From contig CM055103.1 of assembly GCA_029204225.1 (NCBI GenBank), positions 27,824,315 to 27,888,314 of the forward strand: DNA of 64,000 bases. Direction: 5' to 3'. This DNA comes from Diphasiastrum complanatum. Lineage: Eukaryota; Streptophyta; Lycopodiopsida; Lycopodiales; Lycopodiaceae. The notes beneath the pieces were generated by a model that was not told the origin of the DNA, ran no database searches, and worked only from the letters and a program-made list of their open reading frames with translations. Position numbers and translations under genes: made by a program. Below, one piece after another: positions 22,843-33,720 of the stretch (the first letter of the stretch is position 1; each line of letters opens with the position of its first letter).

Positions 22843-23530
22843 TGTTAGCAAATGTGCAAACACATTGAAAAAGATAAAAAAGAGAAATAAAACTCCGTGG
22901 CATGTGTTTTGTAAGTCCACGTATGAGTATTTGTCAATAAATTTCTACCATGGCATGTGTTTTGTAAGTCCATGAGTAGAAGCTTAAAATAATAAAATAA
23001 CTTAAACTTAGGATTAGAACCTAGACTTAAGAAACTTAGACTTAGAAATATTTGTCTTAAGTTATCTTAAGTTTTAAAGTTAGAAACTTTTAAAGTTCTA
23101 AGTCCTAAGTTAGAAGTTCTAGAATGACTAGTTTTAAACTCATTCCATAAGTTAGTGGATACTTATGGAAGATCCTCCTTGCTATAAAAGGAGAGGTATT
23201 TGTCATGTACACAACACTTTTGAGATTATGCTAAACTGCTCTTTCTTGAGATTATCTTGCTATTTCACTTGTGTTCCCTTTGAAAAGGTGCAAAGCTTGA
23301 GGGATGGTGCTCGAGCCTCATCTTGTCTCCTTTTCATTGGTTTATTGTGGCATGCTTTATTTGTTAATTGATTAGTTAGCCGCAATTTATTATTTCCATC
23401 TCCATTTTGGGTGTTAAAATAGGATCTAGTTTTTGTTAATCTTGGCTAGTTGGGTAAGCCTTAGTCAAGTTAGTTTTTTATTTATGTTACAAGCACCAGT
23501 TGGGAAAGCCTTGCTGCTTCCGTCCTTGTT
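22843..23530 (+). repeat. Putative 3' LTR (start supported, end not located)
   Basis: Starts TGTTAGCAAATGTGC right after a polypurine tract. Contains degenerate cttagacttag/ttaagtt repeats (22985-23120) and a TATA box ctataaaagg at about 23182. No TG...CA end or target duplication was found, so the right boundary is arbitrary. Confidence 0.45.
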
Positions 23531-23533
23531 TGT

Positions 23534-24084
23534 TTATTTTTCATTTGAAAGCTTTTGGTAGATTCCTAAAAAGTGGGCGATCCTCTCTAACACTATACTG
23601 CATCCGTGAGTAGATCTAGCCACCGTACTGCAAACTAGAAATACTTCCAACATTTGTTGTTTATTTTGCTCTAAGGTCTTTTGGAGAAGACAATCTCTAT
23701 TCTGACAATAAGAGAATACATGTATCAACTCACATTCTAAAAAGTGAATTTTCTTCATATAAACTGATTTTCATGATTCTTCAATCTCTCACAATATCCT
23801 AGTAATCTAGTATGCCCGTTGCATATCCATGTAACTAGATTAGTTATTGAAGAGAATGTGGGATGAGTCAAAGTGCTAGAGTCTTGAGGATATAATGTTT
23901 CATCTGTCCACAAATTCAAGTTCTTCTTTCCTTCTGTCCTATAACGAGAATGATCTTCAGCAGATATTTGAATTCTTTTGCCTTCTCTTCTCTGTAGAGG
24001 TGCCAAATCAGTAGAGATATCCAAATGTAGATGATACAATGTCGTCATCAGAAAAAAAAAACAAGAAATTTTGAACTCTTCCAA
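23534..24084 (-). pseudogene. Relic related to the N-terminus of the transposase-like gene at 28086
   Basis: The minus-strand frame at 24084-23755 holds LNLWTDETLYPQDSSTLTHP, FSSITNLVTWICNGHTRLLG and YCERLKNHENQF. This lines up with the 28086 ORF (IDLWVDGSIYPNDPATNLCP..FKSVTHLLRFACEKSSELLGYCQRLRD): same spacing and same LLGYC-RLR end. Downstream, 23758-23534 holds a Gln/Leu-rich QNRDCLLQKTLEQNKQQM in a different frame. It is therefore a diverged, broken second member of the same unnamed family in opposite orientation. No catalytic core is left here. Confidence 0.6.
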
Positions 24085-24599
24085 TAATCATGCTCAGTCC
24101 AACTTGTCCATCTGATCAAGCACTCATAAACAAAACAATTTCTCAATTGTTTATCTTTGGTTATGAGTACTTTCTTAGGTTCCAAAATAACACTAAGCAA
24201 TAAATTTTTCAATTAGATCATATCTTAATTAGATCAAATGTATCACCCTCATCTAAACCTAATTAACATAAAATATTGAGTGAGTAGTGGATTTGTCTTG
24301 AAGATCAAGTTTGTAATCAAAAAAATGAATTTTTTTAATAATATGAAACGGTCCACAATATCTTCTAGATAATTTGTAATGCTTCATAGTACTCATAGTC
24401 CTAAAATCTTTGGGATTTTTAAGATATGCTTAGTCATCATCTTTGAAATATTTGGGAGATCTCCTAATATTGGCATAATGCTTAGCCTTATCCTCAGCAG
24501 TGACAAATGCTCTCACATGCTAATTATAGCAAATTTTGCACTTCATGCAAGAAATCAACAATCTTCTGAATCTTAACAAAATGTCATCTCCACATTAAC

Positions 24600-25640
24600 T
24601 GGAGATCTAGATTGAAAACCATACATAAGCATCAATGGACTATAACATGTAGCGGAATATTTTTTACTATTGTAAGCAAACTCTGTTAAATGAATTCCAA
24701 TGATATTGTTTGTGAGAAACACATATTCGACTATCAACATATAGGGAGTTGATAATTAATCTACATCACTCCACTTTGTTCATCTCTAGGGGAGGACGTC
24801 CCAACATAAGATATTCAACTATATCGGTTGCCACTCTAAGACAACGTCAACGTAGAATAATATGGTGTCAGGGAGTTCATCGTCTACCCCTCTACTCTCT
24901 CAAGTACGTTGTGTATCCATGAGAGGTGATTGGCTATGTCCTTGTGAACAACGATTTTAAATCTGAACTCTTGGAGAGCAACAACCATCTAGTGATCCGT
25001 CCGGTGGTGCATGGTCTGTTAACTAGACATCGTAGGGCCTGATAATCTACGAAGAAGACGAAAGGATTGGCTAGGAGGTAATGGTGGAGTTTCTTCAAGC
25101 TATATACCATCTCTAGCACTTCTCACTCGGTGGTTGTATAGTTCATTTCCGTGGAAATCAACGGCCCACTGGCAAAATAGATGAGATAATCTTTTTTATA
25201 CTCCCTTGGCTATGTCAGAACACTCTCTATGGCATATTTAGAAGTGTTTGTATAGAAATGAAATTCTATGGTCCAAATTGGGGGATGTAGAATTGGAATA
25301 ATTACTCATTGGAAAGTGCTAGGGCATTGCACAATCCAAATGGCATCACCTTGTAGGCATATGTTCTCCACTTAGTGGACAATGCAGTCTTGTCATGATC
25401 TTTTGGGACAATTTGCACTTGATTATAGCCACTAAACCCATCTAAGAAACTATAAGCTTTAGTCCCTTCTATCCTTTCTAACACATTTTCCATGAAAGGT
25501 AGGAAAAAATGGTCTTTATTGGTCACTATATTAAACTTTTTGTAGTCCATACAGATTCTAAGTTTACCATTTTTCTTAGGCATCACCACAATTGGCGATA
25601 CCCAGTCTGTGTATTCCATCTAGTAGATGAATCTTACATT
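24600..25640 (-). pseudogene. Ty3/gypsy RT and RNase H relic
   Basis: The minus-strand frame at 25619-25302 starts EYTDWVSPIVVMPKKNGKLR, then ICMDYKKFN and SFLDGFSGYNQVQI (RT motifs) and YKVMPFGLCNA. The frame at 25119-24934 reads SLKKLHHYLLANPFVFFVDY..ALRCLVNRP, the RNase H region. The YxDD box between them is not in an open frame. Decayed, no LTRs found. Confidence 0.8.
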
Positions 25641-26275
25641 TAACCTAATGCATTATTGTCTTGGAGTGGAGGTGTGGCAAAAAGGACATGATGTGGGACT
25701 AACACATGTCAATTATGTCAAATAGTTGATGCATAGGTTTAGGCTACATTGCAAGCTAGTGAATACTCCCATTGAGCCATGTAAAAACTTTTCTAGCGGC
25801 TTGATGAATCACATTCATTTGATGCTACGTTGTATAGACAATTAGTAGGGAGCTTGATTTACCTTATCACGATCAAGCTAGATACATGCTATGTTGTTGG
25901 TATTGTAAGTTAGTTTATGACAACACCTACGAAAACGCATTAGAAGACAACCAAATGCATCTTGCAATATGTCAAAGGCACTTCTGATTATAGCTTGGTG
26001 TACATAAAGCAAGAAAGTTCACCTGAGCTATGTGGCTACGTGGATGAAGATTGGGGAGGTGATTGTGATAATCATAGATCTACCAAAGGGTATGTATTCT
26101 AGTTTTGTGGCAGTTGCTTTTCCTGGTCTTGTAAGAATTAAAGTACAGTTGCTTTATCCACAATAGAAGCATAATATAAGGCAATGTATAGCGCAACACA
26201 TGAAGCCATTTGGTTGGGGCAAATCTTGGATATGATCAAGAAGGATCTCATGGATCAATTCGAGATGACCGCTTG
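25640..26275 (+). pseudogene. Ty1/copia RT end and RNase H relic
   Basis: Opposite in orientation to the gypsy relic it abuts. Plus-strand text runs GVEVWQKGHDVGLTHVNYVK, GSLIYLI, ILQYVKGTSDYSLVYIK, CGYVDEDWGGD...RSTKGYVF, TVALSTIEAEYKAM, HEAIWLGQIL: the copia RNase H block with its catalytic D (DEDW), E (EAEY) and flanks. Many stops. Fragment only. Confidence 0.8.
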
Positions 26276-26401
26276 GTTAATTTCTTCTAAAGTAGTTGGG
26301 TGTAATGCATGTTAGACCAATATGGTCTACTTACTGCAAGTTTTACTCCATCAACTAAAGCAATGGTATGAGCTATTACATCCAATGATATGCCTTTCAG
26401 C

Positions 26402-27340
26402 TCAGCGTAATTCCATGCTTAGACAGTTGCGGTACTTGCGAATAAGAAGTTTTAGATCTCGTAGGTCATCTCCCTCAATGGCTTCTCCTACAAGTACTAT
26501 GCGACTATCCTCTTTTTCTTTAGCTAGATCTAGCTCTTTGGTGTGGATAGGACTTTTATAAACATTGGCCCCTAGGGAGGTATCTTCTATTGATTTTCTC
26601 TTTGTTATGGGCATGACCACTATGACCTCATCCATCTCATAGTCCACTATCATATCAAGTGATAGTGAATCTCGATGTGTTTGGTCATTGCTACTTGTCA
26701 TGTCTTTTGTGACTCTCAAGTCAATGTACCAAGCTTGATCCTCTTGATTGGATGACAATGCTAATATAAAGATGCTAGAGTCTTCGACTTCACCTTCGTT
26801 GACAAGGTTACCTGTTTGCTTTGCTTTTCCCTTGCCCGATTCCGCCAAGAATTTCCAACATTTGCTCTTCTAATGGGCCTTTTTGCCACAATAGAAGCAC
26901 TTGTCTTTCTTTTTGGTCTTGTTGGATGACCCCTCTTCCACCTGAGTTTTGGCAAACTTTTCTTTAGACTTCTTCTTGCTCTTGCCCTTGCCTTGCTTTT
27001 GGCATGCCGCAAGTGCTTGATCATCAGTGTTTTGATGATGAGCTTTGCCTGTTGTTGTTCCTCCTGTATCAAGATTCATCTGAGCTCATCAAAGGTTGGT
27101 AATCTTTCTCTTGATGCTATTCTACTCACAAACATTTGATAAGAGTTTGCAATGCCACACAATGTGGTGTGCACCAACTCAGGTGCCCTACCATTTATGA
27201 ATCCATAGAACATTCAATTGCCAAAAACCATGGAGAAACGGTGAGATAAGCCCATGGCTATCTCGATCGGCACGTTAACAAACTTTTCTAGATCTAGGAG
27301 ATCCATAATTGATAATCTCCTACTCGACCTTAATTGCATA
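26402..27340 (-). pseudogene. Ty1/copia gag with zinc knuckle and decayed protease
   Basis: On the minus strand: RERLPTFDELR then ILIQEEQQQAK (gag C-terminal part, about 27110-27050), a Lys-rich linker KGKSKKKSKEKFAKTQ, a zinc knuckle CFYCGKKAH-stop-KSKCW (CxxCx4Hx4C with one stop inside), then QAWYIDLRVTKDMTSS where the protease normally reads WYIDSGAT, so the active-site DSG is lost. Frames change several times. Confidence 0.8.
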
Positions 27341-28085
27341 CAACAAAATGGACCTTGGGACTATTTTGGTGTTTTGCATTTTTGGATTCTCTTGGTGTTT
27401 TTGTATAACTTTTTTGAGTAAAATGGAATCAGAGAATAGGAGATGATCAAAATCATATCGAGATCAAATAGAAAAGAGAAGCGAAAAAAACATAGCATGG
27501 AAGATAATCAGGAAAAATCAGAAAATGCAGATGGATATGGATTATCAGTCAAATAAGATCTATCACAAAAGAAATTGCAATTTCTTTGATGGCGAGCAAT
27601 AGGCAGGTGCAAGTAATAGCACGAGTAATTCTAATTACTCTACGAGGTGCCTATGTACTCATTAGGGGAAATATGGGCTCAAAATGGGCCCTTTAAGAAA
27701 TTTCACTTTAGAGAGAGATTACATGGAGAGAGAATGCAAACCGGTAACTTCTGGTCGTTGTTTTCCGAGTTTTTGGCCTTGCCCGACGTTTAACTAGTAT
27801 GGTTAACTTCAAACAATAGTTAGTTAAGCATGACATGTAATAACTTCTCTTCATGCTCGTTCCAAAATTCGGGACTAGTGCTTTAAGACTGAAAATCTTG
27901 GTGTGCTCAATGCAAAAACTAAAGCGGGAGCGGCATACCTTTTGAAATCATTGTATGCTTATAGTGAAATATGAGGCGGGACGATTTTTCAATGCGACAT
28001 AAACATTACAAAAGTAAGGTATGCTAGATCTAATCATATTGATTTATTGTAGTTTGATGCATTTACATGATTGTAGCTTTTAACA
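27341..28085. other. No gene; left flank of the transposase-like gene
   Basis: No ORF of note. At 27988-28002 the 15-mer ttcaatgcgacataa is identical to one inside hairpin unit 1 (32349-32363), the only direct sequence link I see between the left and right flanks of the two-gene module. gtgctttaagactg and gggagcggcatacc show no known promoter element. Confidence 0.4.
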
Positions 28086-30703
28086 ATGGCAATGTTCCAT
28101 TTGCATGTTGCTCTTCCGATGGAATGCACTGCAATTATTAAGAAAAATGCAAAAGTTGTAGAGAATGCTGCTGCAATAGTTAGAGAATTGAGAATGAGTA
28201 ATCAAATGAATATAGATTTGTGGGTGGATGGATCAATTTATCCTAATGATCCAGCGACCAATTTGTGTCCAACTTTTAAGTCCGTAACTCATCTTCTCAG
28301 ATTTGCATGTGAAAAAAGTAGCGAATTACTTGGATATTGTCAAAGGTTGCGTGATATTGGAATGCATAGCATATCTTGTCTTAATCAACAATTACAGTTT
28401 GCTAATCAACAATTGCAATGTGCAAATCAGCAATTGCTTCATTATGTGCAACACACTAGTGCTGAAAACAATGCACTCACGAATGCTATGTCAGAGTTGA
28501 ATGCTACAGTCACTACTCTTCGGGGATCAAACCAAGAAATGTTAGAATCCATGGAAAAGTTGCGATCCGAGAGTTTAAAATATGCTATTGATATAAAAGT
28601 TATCAATAAGGCAATGATGAAGAGAAAAAGAAAGAGAGTACCGATGAAGAATATTGATGACTTATCTACACATAGCGGCAATCAGAAAAAAAGAATTCGA
28701 ACATTCAAGTATGTTGTCATATAAACTGTTTATTTGATTTGTATATGTCAATAAGTTTGATTTGCACTTGATAACATGGATTGTTTATTTATTAAACATA
28801 ATTTGAGTTTTGTATGTTTGTTGCAGATCATGTTTGGTGGCAAAGAACTATTTAACTGATCGTTCATGCATTGGATCATCTTTAAATCATGTTTTACCAA
28901 GAAAGTCAGCAAAGGAAATGATGAAAAATGCTCGGTTTGAAAAAGTGAAAAATGAAATTGCAGAGACTATTTTGATTAAGGTTCAATCATACTTAGATGC
29001 AAATGTGATATAAGGTGCATGCGATGTATCTGGAATTAGCAGAAATGCTTATTCTACTTTTTTTAGAATAGTTAAAGAAGCTTTTTCCCAAGTGATACTG
29101 AAGAAAATTTATCTTCCGCGTCCATATAAAGTAAGATTAACAAGAAATTATTATAATGATGGAATGTTCAAAGTAGTTGGTCAACCACTCCATATAACTG
29201 AATTATACAAATCAGAATATGATGAGCTCAATTACAACGATTGCAATAATATTTTCCTTGATATTGAAAATGTTCTAAAATACATTATTTGATTCTATAA
29301 ACTAGAAGAACATCAAGTAAATAGAAAGATCATTATTGTAATAAAACTGGATGAATATGAAATCATCAAGGGTCAAAAGTTGGAACGATGAGTGTCACTT
29401 TGATGAACAAAATTTCAGATACAAATGATCGAATGTTTAGTGTTCAATCAGAAAATCACATATGGTGGTTGGTGGCATTCCAAGTATACATTTCAATTTT
29501 CATTTAGAGTACCGTTATTAACAATTCATACTTTGCCAGTTTTTATTGATATGTCATGCATTACTTGCTTCTCTACAGGTCTTGAAAGAGGACCATAAAA
29601 TACTTTCATGGATATTTTCAAGAACAAATTATGGCGAGATTATAAAGAGACATTTGGAGGGTGAGAAATTTACAGTCGAAAACCATGGAAGTTTTCAAAT
29701 TCAATGGCACCTTGCAGAGGATTTGAAAACATTAAAATGTATGTATGATGTTTTACATGGGGGCAACATCAAAGCATCCATGTCTTTATTGTATGAAGGA
29801 TTGCTGCAATATGAATTTGGGACGATCAACAAACACTGGCCCAACACGAGAAGCTGAAGATCTAAATATGAGAAGTGTTCTGCCAATTCCATTAAAAAAT
29901 GTTCACATATGCACATTGCATGCTAAGGTTCGTATTATTGAAAAACTTATTTACCTGCATATTCTACTAGCATGGAATCATAAATCAGGGTCTGTGGCTA
30001 AAGCAGCAATTAGGAGGTTGAAAATAGTTCTGTCAAATGCAGGACTACATAAAGGGAATGTCACGATTGAAAAAAGTGACAGACTCTCTGGGAAAAAAAG
30101 AAACGTTCCTAATAAGCCATCAATTGGAGGTGCTAAAGCAAGAAGATTCTTATCCAATCACACATGCAAAGAATCAAGTGTCAGATATGAAATTTGGAGA
30201 AAAATTGTTCAAGTCACCTAAACACTGGAAGGAAGTAATCGAGTAGAAAAGAGACAAGTGTGGACCAACTTAGACAAACTCATAGGTGTTATCAGGAAAG
30301 AAAACCTATCATCAGAAGATATAAGGACTTTGCAAAATCATTGCTCCACATTTGTAAAATCTGTACATGATTGTTGGGGAAAAGACAACGTTACTCATTA
30401 CATGGTGCTAATCTATATCATTATCTCGTACTTTTCTCATTCAGACTTATATTTTTTTCTACTGATGTAACTAATCAAAACTATTGTTTGCAGCACATCC
30501 TTCTTCATCATGCAACTTATTTTGCAAAGGAATATGGGAGCTTAAGTATCTGGTCATTACAAGGCATGGAAAAATCTCATTGGCAAGCAAAGGGAGCATT
30601 TCATAGAGCAACAAATCATGGAGAACACAATTCAAGAAATAAATATTTAGTTCAACTTTTTCAGTGGTTTTATAGAAGAGCACAATTTAGATATCAAGTC
30701 TAA
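28086..30703 (+). pseudogene. Multi-exon RNase H-fold (DDE-like) transposase-like gene, superfamily unassigned
   Basis: Four exons by GT/AG: 28086-28708, 28827-29483, 29579-30404, 30494-30703 (TAA). The N-terminus carries the LWVDGSIYPND...LLGYCQRLRD domain, then a coiled coil with three NQQLQxA repeats (about residues 100-120) and a basic MMKRKRKRV signal. The exon 2 part (SCLVAKNYLTDRSCIG, DVSGISRNAYSTFFRIVK) looks helix-turn-helix-like. Candidate catalytic residues: D in IKLDEYEIIKGQ (29350), D in WHLAEDLKTLK (29720), E in SLQGMEKSHWQAKG (30569). A CLYC pair (29781-29792) lies between the last two, followed by NVHICTLHAKVRIIEKLIY. The overall order resembles DDE transposase-like proteins with a CxxC insert known from animals (from memory, weak). 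Broken by TAA 29011, TGA 29290 and shifts near 29395, 29758 and 30225, so it is a pseudogene. Confidence 0.6.
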
Positions 30704-30799
30704 AAACTCGCCAAGTATTACAATATTTCGAAAGGCATTTAAATTCATAACAAAAGAGAGATCCTTGTAATATATCAAAAATCTAGTACCTAGAGTTGT

Positions 30800-32331
30800 T
30801 TAATTATCTTCATCATCCTCTTCAAGATTCAGACGAATGGTATTGTCATGAAGGAATAATCTCCTTTCATATGGATCCAAAAATTCTAAATTTTTCCTTT
30901 TGCTCATATCAATGTAACCCGAATAAAAGGCCATTGCAGATGATTTTTTTTGTAGTCTGATTGGGAGTATAACCCAATATCTTAATAGCCAACTCTCTTT
31001 TCACAAAAATTATTTTATATGTTTCTCTTGCATACTTATGGCCTCCTAAACAAACTGATAATGATTTGATGGTCATAATGACAGTGGTTGCATATGGATT
31101 AAAAGATGAATGATATATACAAATTTCATTATTTTGAAAGTTTTTCAAATAGTGAGATAGAGACACATCCTTTCTCCCGGCTGATACACCTCGGACGCCT
31201 CCATGTCTCATACCAAAGCATCAATTTCAATAGCATCATGTAAACGAGAAAAGAAAAGAAATTTAGAATGATACATAACACTGCAAACTCATACTTTAAC
31301 ACAGTGTTTGAAATAAGAAAACTGAACAATATCAATACCAGTATAATATCTACGTGCCAGATCATAATCATCGTATTCATCAACGTTCGCTCTGCTAATG
31401 TCATGTCCTCAAATGGCCTCTACATTTTCGGAGGGGATATATCTAGGCCTTGGGGAATATTTTTTTTGGAATTCCAAAAATTCCTCCTCTGTAGGCAAAG
31501 TTTTTTCAATCATGGCCTCCAAGGCCTCATTGCCAGATTTCCAATTGCCATCTTTATCATAATCTCTCTCACTTTCAAGATCATCATATGTGTAACCAAC
31601 AATGTCAAAAAATTCTGATAAATTTTGAGAAAAAATTGAGAGGATTCCATCCTCTCTCAAATTTAAAACATCTTCCATATCATTAAATGAAATATAACTT
31701 TCATTATTTATAAAATATAAGGGAACATCGAGTAGAGTTAATTGATTAACAGGAGATGCAGATGGAAGAGAATCAGAGAGGATTATCGAACAAGGGAGAA
31801 TTTTTTGATAATATGAAGCCATAGATGCTTCAGCTTCAACCCCTATATCAATATCTGCATCATCTACATCAACTGGAGCAGGTGCAGATGCTTCGATCAA
31901 TGGAACAGTTGAAGATTCAACAGACTCATCATCTGGAATTTCAGCAGATATGTAAAAGACAAAAGCCATTCCTGTGATTATAAGGCGACATATTCTTTTG
32001 TGGATATCACAATATATATTTCTTTTGAAATGGTCATGCAGATTAGAGTACTTTTTATTGTGTTTATGCTTAGAGGATGGTTGGGAATGCACAAGGTCCT
32101 GAAAATGAAAGAAACAAAAACTATCTATATCCAAAATATGAGTACTAATAATCTGAGAAGAATTATCAAGATAAGAAATTAAATTATAACAATTTTCATA
32201 AACTAGCTTATCGATATCGAAGGGAGCAAAAAAAAAATACTCGCAAAATACTCTAATTTCTCAGATTGAATGTCACTAGCATTCAAAAAATTCAGAAGTT
32301 TGTTATCTGAGGACATGGAGGAACTAGCCAT
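30800..32331 (-). pseudogene. Acidic-protein gene, tail-to-tail partner of the transposase-like gene
   Basis: ATG at 32331 opens MASSSMSSDNKLLNFLNASD. A T-homopolymer shifts the frame near 32235, then it reads on through DIDKLVYENCYNLISYLDNS, a His/Lys-rich SKHKHNKKYSNLHDHFKRN (about 32070), an acidic core AEIPDDESVESS and VDVDDADIDIGVEAEA, MEDVLNLREDGILSIFSQNL, LEFQKKYSPRPRYIPSENVE, and after a stop at 31409 GHDISRANVDEYDDYD. Last blocks: TVIMTIKSLSVCLGGHKYAR (about 31050) and YERRLFLHDNTIRLNLEEDD-EDN then TAA at 30802-30800. Three or four lesions. Not recognised. Its 3' end lies 96 bp from the transposase-like gene's stop, the layout of accessory genes in two-gene DNA transposons. Hairpin unit 1 begins 9 bp upstream of the ATG. 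Confidence 0.5.
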
Positions 32332-32339
32332 ATTGAACC

Positions 32340-32412
32340 CGATATCGGTTCAATGCGACATAATGATATTGGTAGAGGAATGAACCACAGTGCGCGTGTT
32401 GATCCGATATCG
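32340..32412. repeat. Inverted-pair unit 1 (73 bp)
   Basis: Left box gatatcggttcaatgcg (32341-32357), right box gcgcgtgttgatccgatatc (32392-32411). The left box is also the end of a near-palindrome attgaacccgatatcggtt (from 32332). Confidence 0.9.
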
Positions 32413-32457
32413 TTAGGACGAGAATGAAATTTTCTGCAAACACATGTCAGAAGAGTC

Positions 32458-32530
32458 TGATATCGATTCAGCGCGCCTGAATGAATCCGACCATGCACTA
32501 TATGGGAAGGCGCGTGTCAATTCGATATCT
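32458..32530. repeat. Inverted-pair unit 2 (73 bp)
   Basis: Left box gatatcgattcagcgcgc (32459-32476), right box gcgcgtgtcaattcgatatc (32510-32529). Same arm spacing as unit 1. Confidence 0.9.
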
Positions 32531-32531
32531 C

Positions 32532-32918
32532 GAGAAAGAAAGAAAACGAGATGACTAGTGAGTTCAGAATGAAAGATCACGAAATCGAAATATAGAGAAA
32601 GGTACCCATATTTATAGCCAATTCATGTTGATCACAGCCATACATTTGTCAAATAATGAATTGAGGAACATAGTTATGCACCAATCAGAGTGAGACAAAT
32701 TTGTACCTACGCCGAAATACATTAAATAGTCTATCACTAGATTCTACGAATCATCATTAGCCCTGATCCTAGAATCTGTTCCTACGCCAGATTACATTAA
32801 ATAGTCTATCACTAGCCATACCGAATCATCATTAAACAAATAATAAACAAATATTAAATGGACAACATTGAAAAACGTGTACGAGGAGAATTATTACAAA
32901 CTCTTGTCAGTGCGTCTC
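32532..32918. other. AT-rich spacer between units 2 and 3
   Basis: No ORF. Contains a short internal direct repeat (ctatcactag... at about 32731 and 32804, with cctacgcc at 32706 and 32782). Confidence 0.5.
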
Positions 32919-32989
32919 AGATATCGGAACAGCGCGCTTCTAGAGAAGACAGTGATTTTTTACTTGGACTGCGTGCGTTGCTATTGTAG
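32919..32989. repeat. Inverted-pair unit 3 (about 71 bp)
   Basis: Left box gatatcggaacagcgcgc (32920-32937), right box degenerate gcgtgcgttgctattg (32971-32986). Confidence 0.7.
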
Positions 32990-33124
32990 GGAAAAAAAAT
33001 TGAATTTTTTTTGAAATTATTGGAGGGTATTTTGCATGATCAAAGCTTGATTCGATAGACTCTTCATACTGTTCACAACTAAGGAGAAATTATTAAGTCA
33101 AGCTTTGATTATTCATATTATTTT

Positions 33125-33199
33125 CCAATATCGGTTCAGCGTGCGAGAATATCCTCTCTGGTTTTCACATTCAATATATGTGCGTCGATTCGCTATTGG
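33125..33199. repeat. Inverted-pair unit 4 (about 74 bp)
   Basis: Left box caatatcggttcagcgtgc (33126-33144), right box gtgcgtcgattcgctattg (33180-33198). Confidence 0.85.
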
Positions 33200-33546
33200 G
33201 TGAAATAATGGCCGTTGGAATTTTTTGAAATTATTATGATTGGATATAAAAAAGATCAAATATTTATAACTTAACCTTGTCAATTTCAGCAATAAATTGT
33301 AGAATTTGACCATACTTTTGTAGAATTAATTGTAGATGTGAACATACTTTTGTTTTAATTAATTGTGGTGATTATTATCGACTAATTATTTTGAAGATAG
33401 ATTGATATTTAATTTGATTTGATTGACAAGCGGCTCTGAATATCTCGAAGTAATCCGAACCTTGGACATCCAAACTACCACGTTTGCAATCATTTCGAAT
33501 TTTCACTATATAACATTGAAAATTTTTGTCGTTCTCTATATCCATA

Positions 33547-33619
33547 TGATATCGATTCAACGTGCTCGAAACAAACTTCCTTCAATTAGCTTTTACTCAC
33601 GCGCGTGCATCCGCTACCA
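33547..33619. repeat. Inverted-pair unit 5 (about 73 bp)
   Basis: Left box gatatcgattcaacgtgc (33548-33565), right box gcgcgtgcatccgctac (33601-33617). Confidence 0.8.
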
Positions 33620-33640
33620 GCTATCGGTTAGGTTTATTTC

Positions 33641-33714
33641 AGGTATCGGTTGGACGCGCTCAACCTGACCTCTGAACCTGAGTTATCCTCCATCGCACAC
33701 TGATCCGCTATTGG
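33641..33714. repeat. Inverted-pair unit 6 (about 74 bp), just upstream of the H3-like ORF
   Basis: Left box ggtatcggttggacgcgct (33642-33660), right box gcacactgatccgctattg (33695-33713). It ends 7 bp before the H3-like ATG at 33721, as unit 1 ends just before the ATG of the minus-strand gene. Confidence 0.75.
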
Positions 33715-33720
33715 ATACTA

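Noticed and set aside
24815-24835. tatatcggttgccac as a repeat box outside the module
   Set aside because: Only the first half matches; no partner box 50 bp away.
32211-32222. tatcgatatcga as another copy of the repeat box
   Set aside because: Lacks the GCGC half and lies within the coding text of the minus-strand gene.
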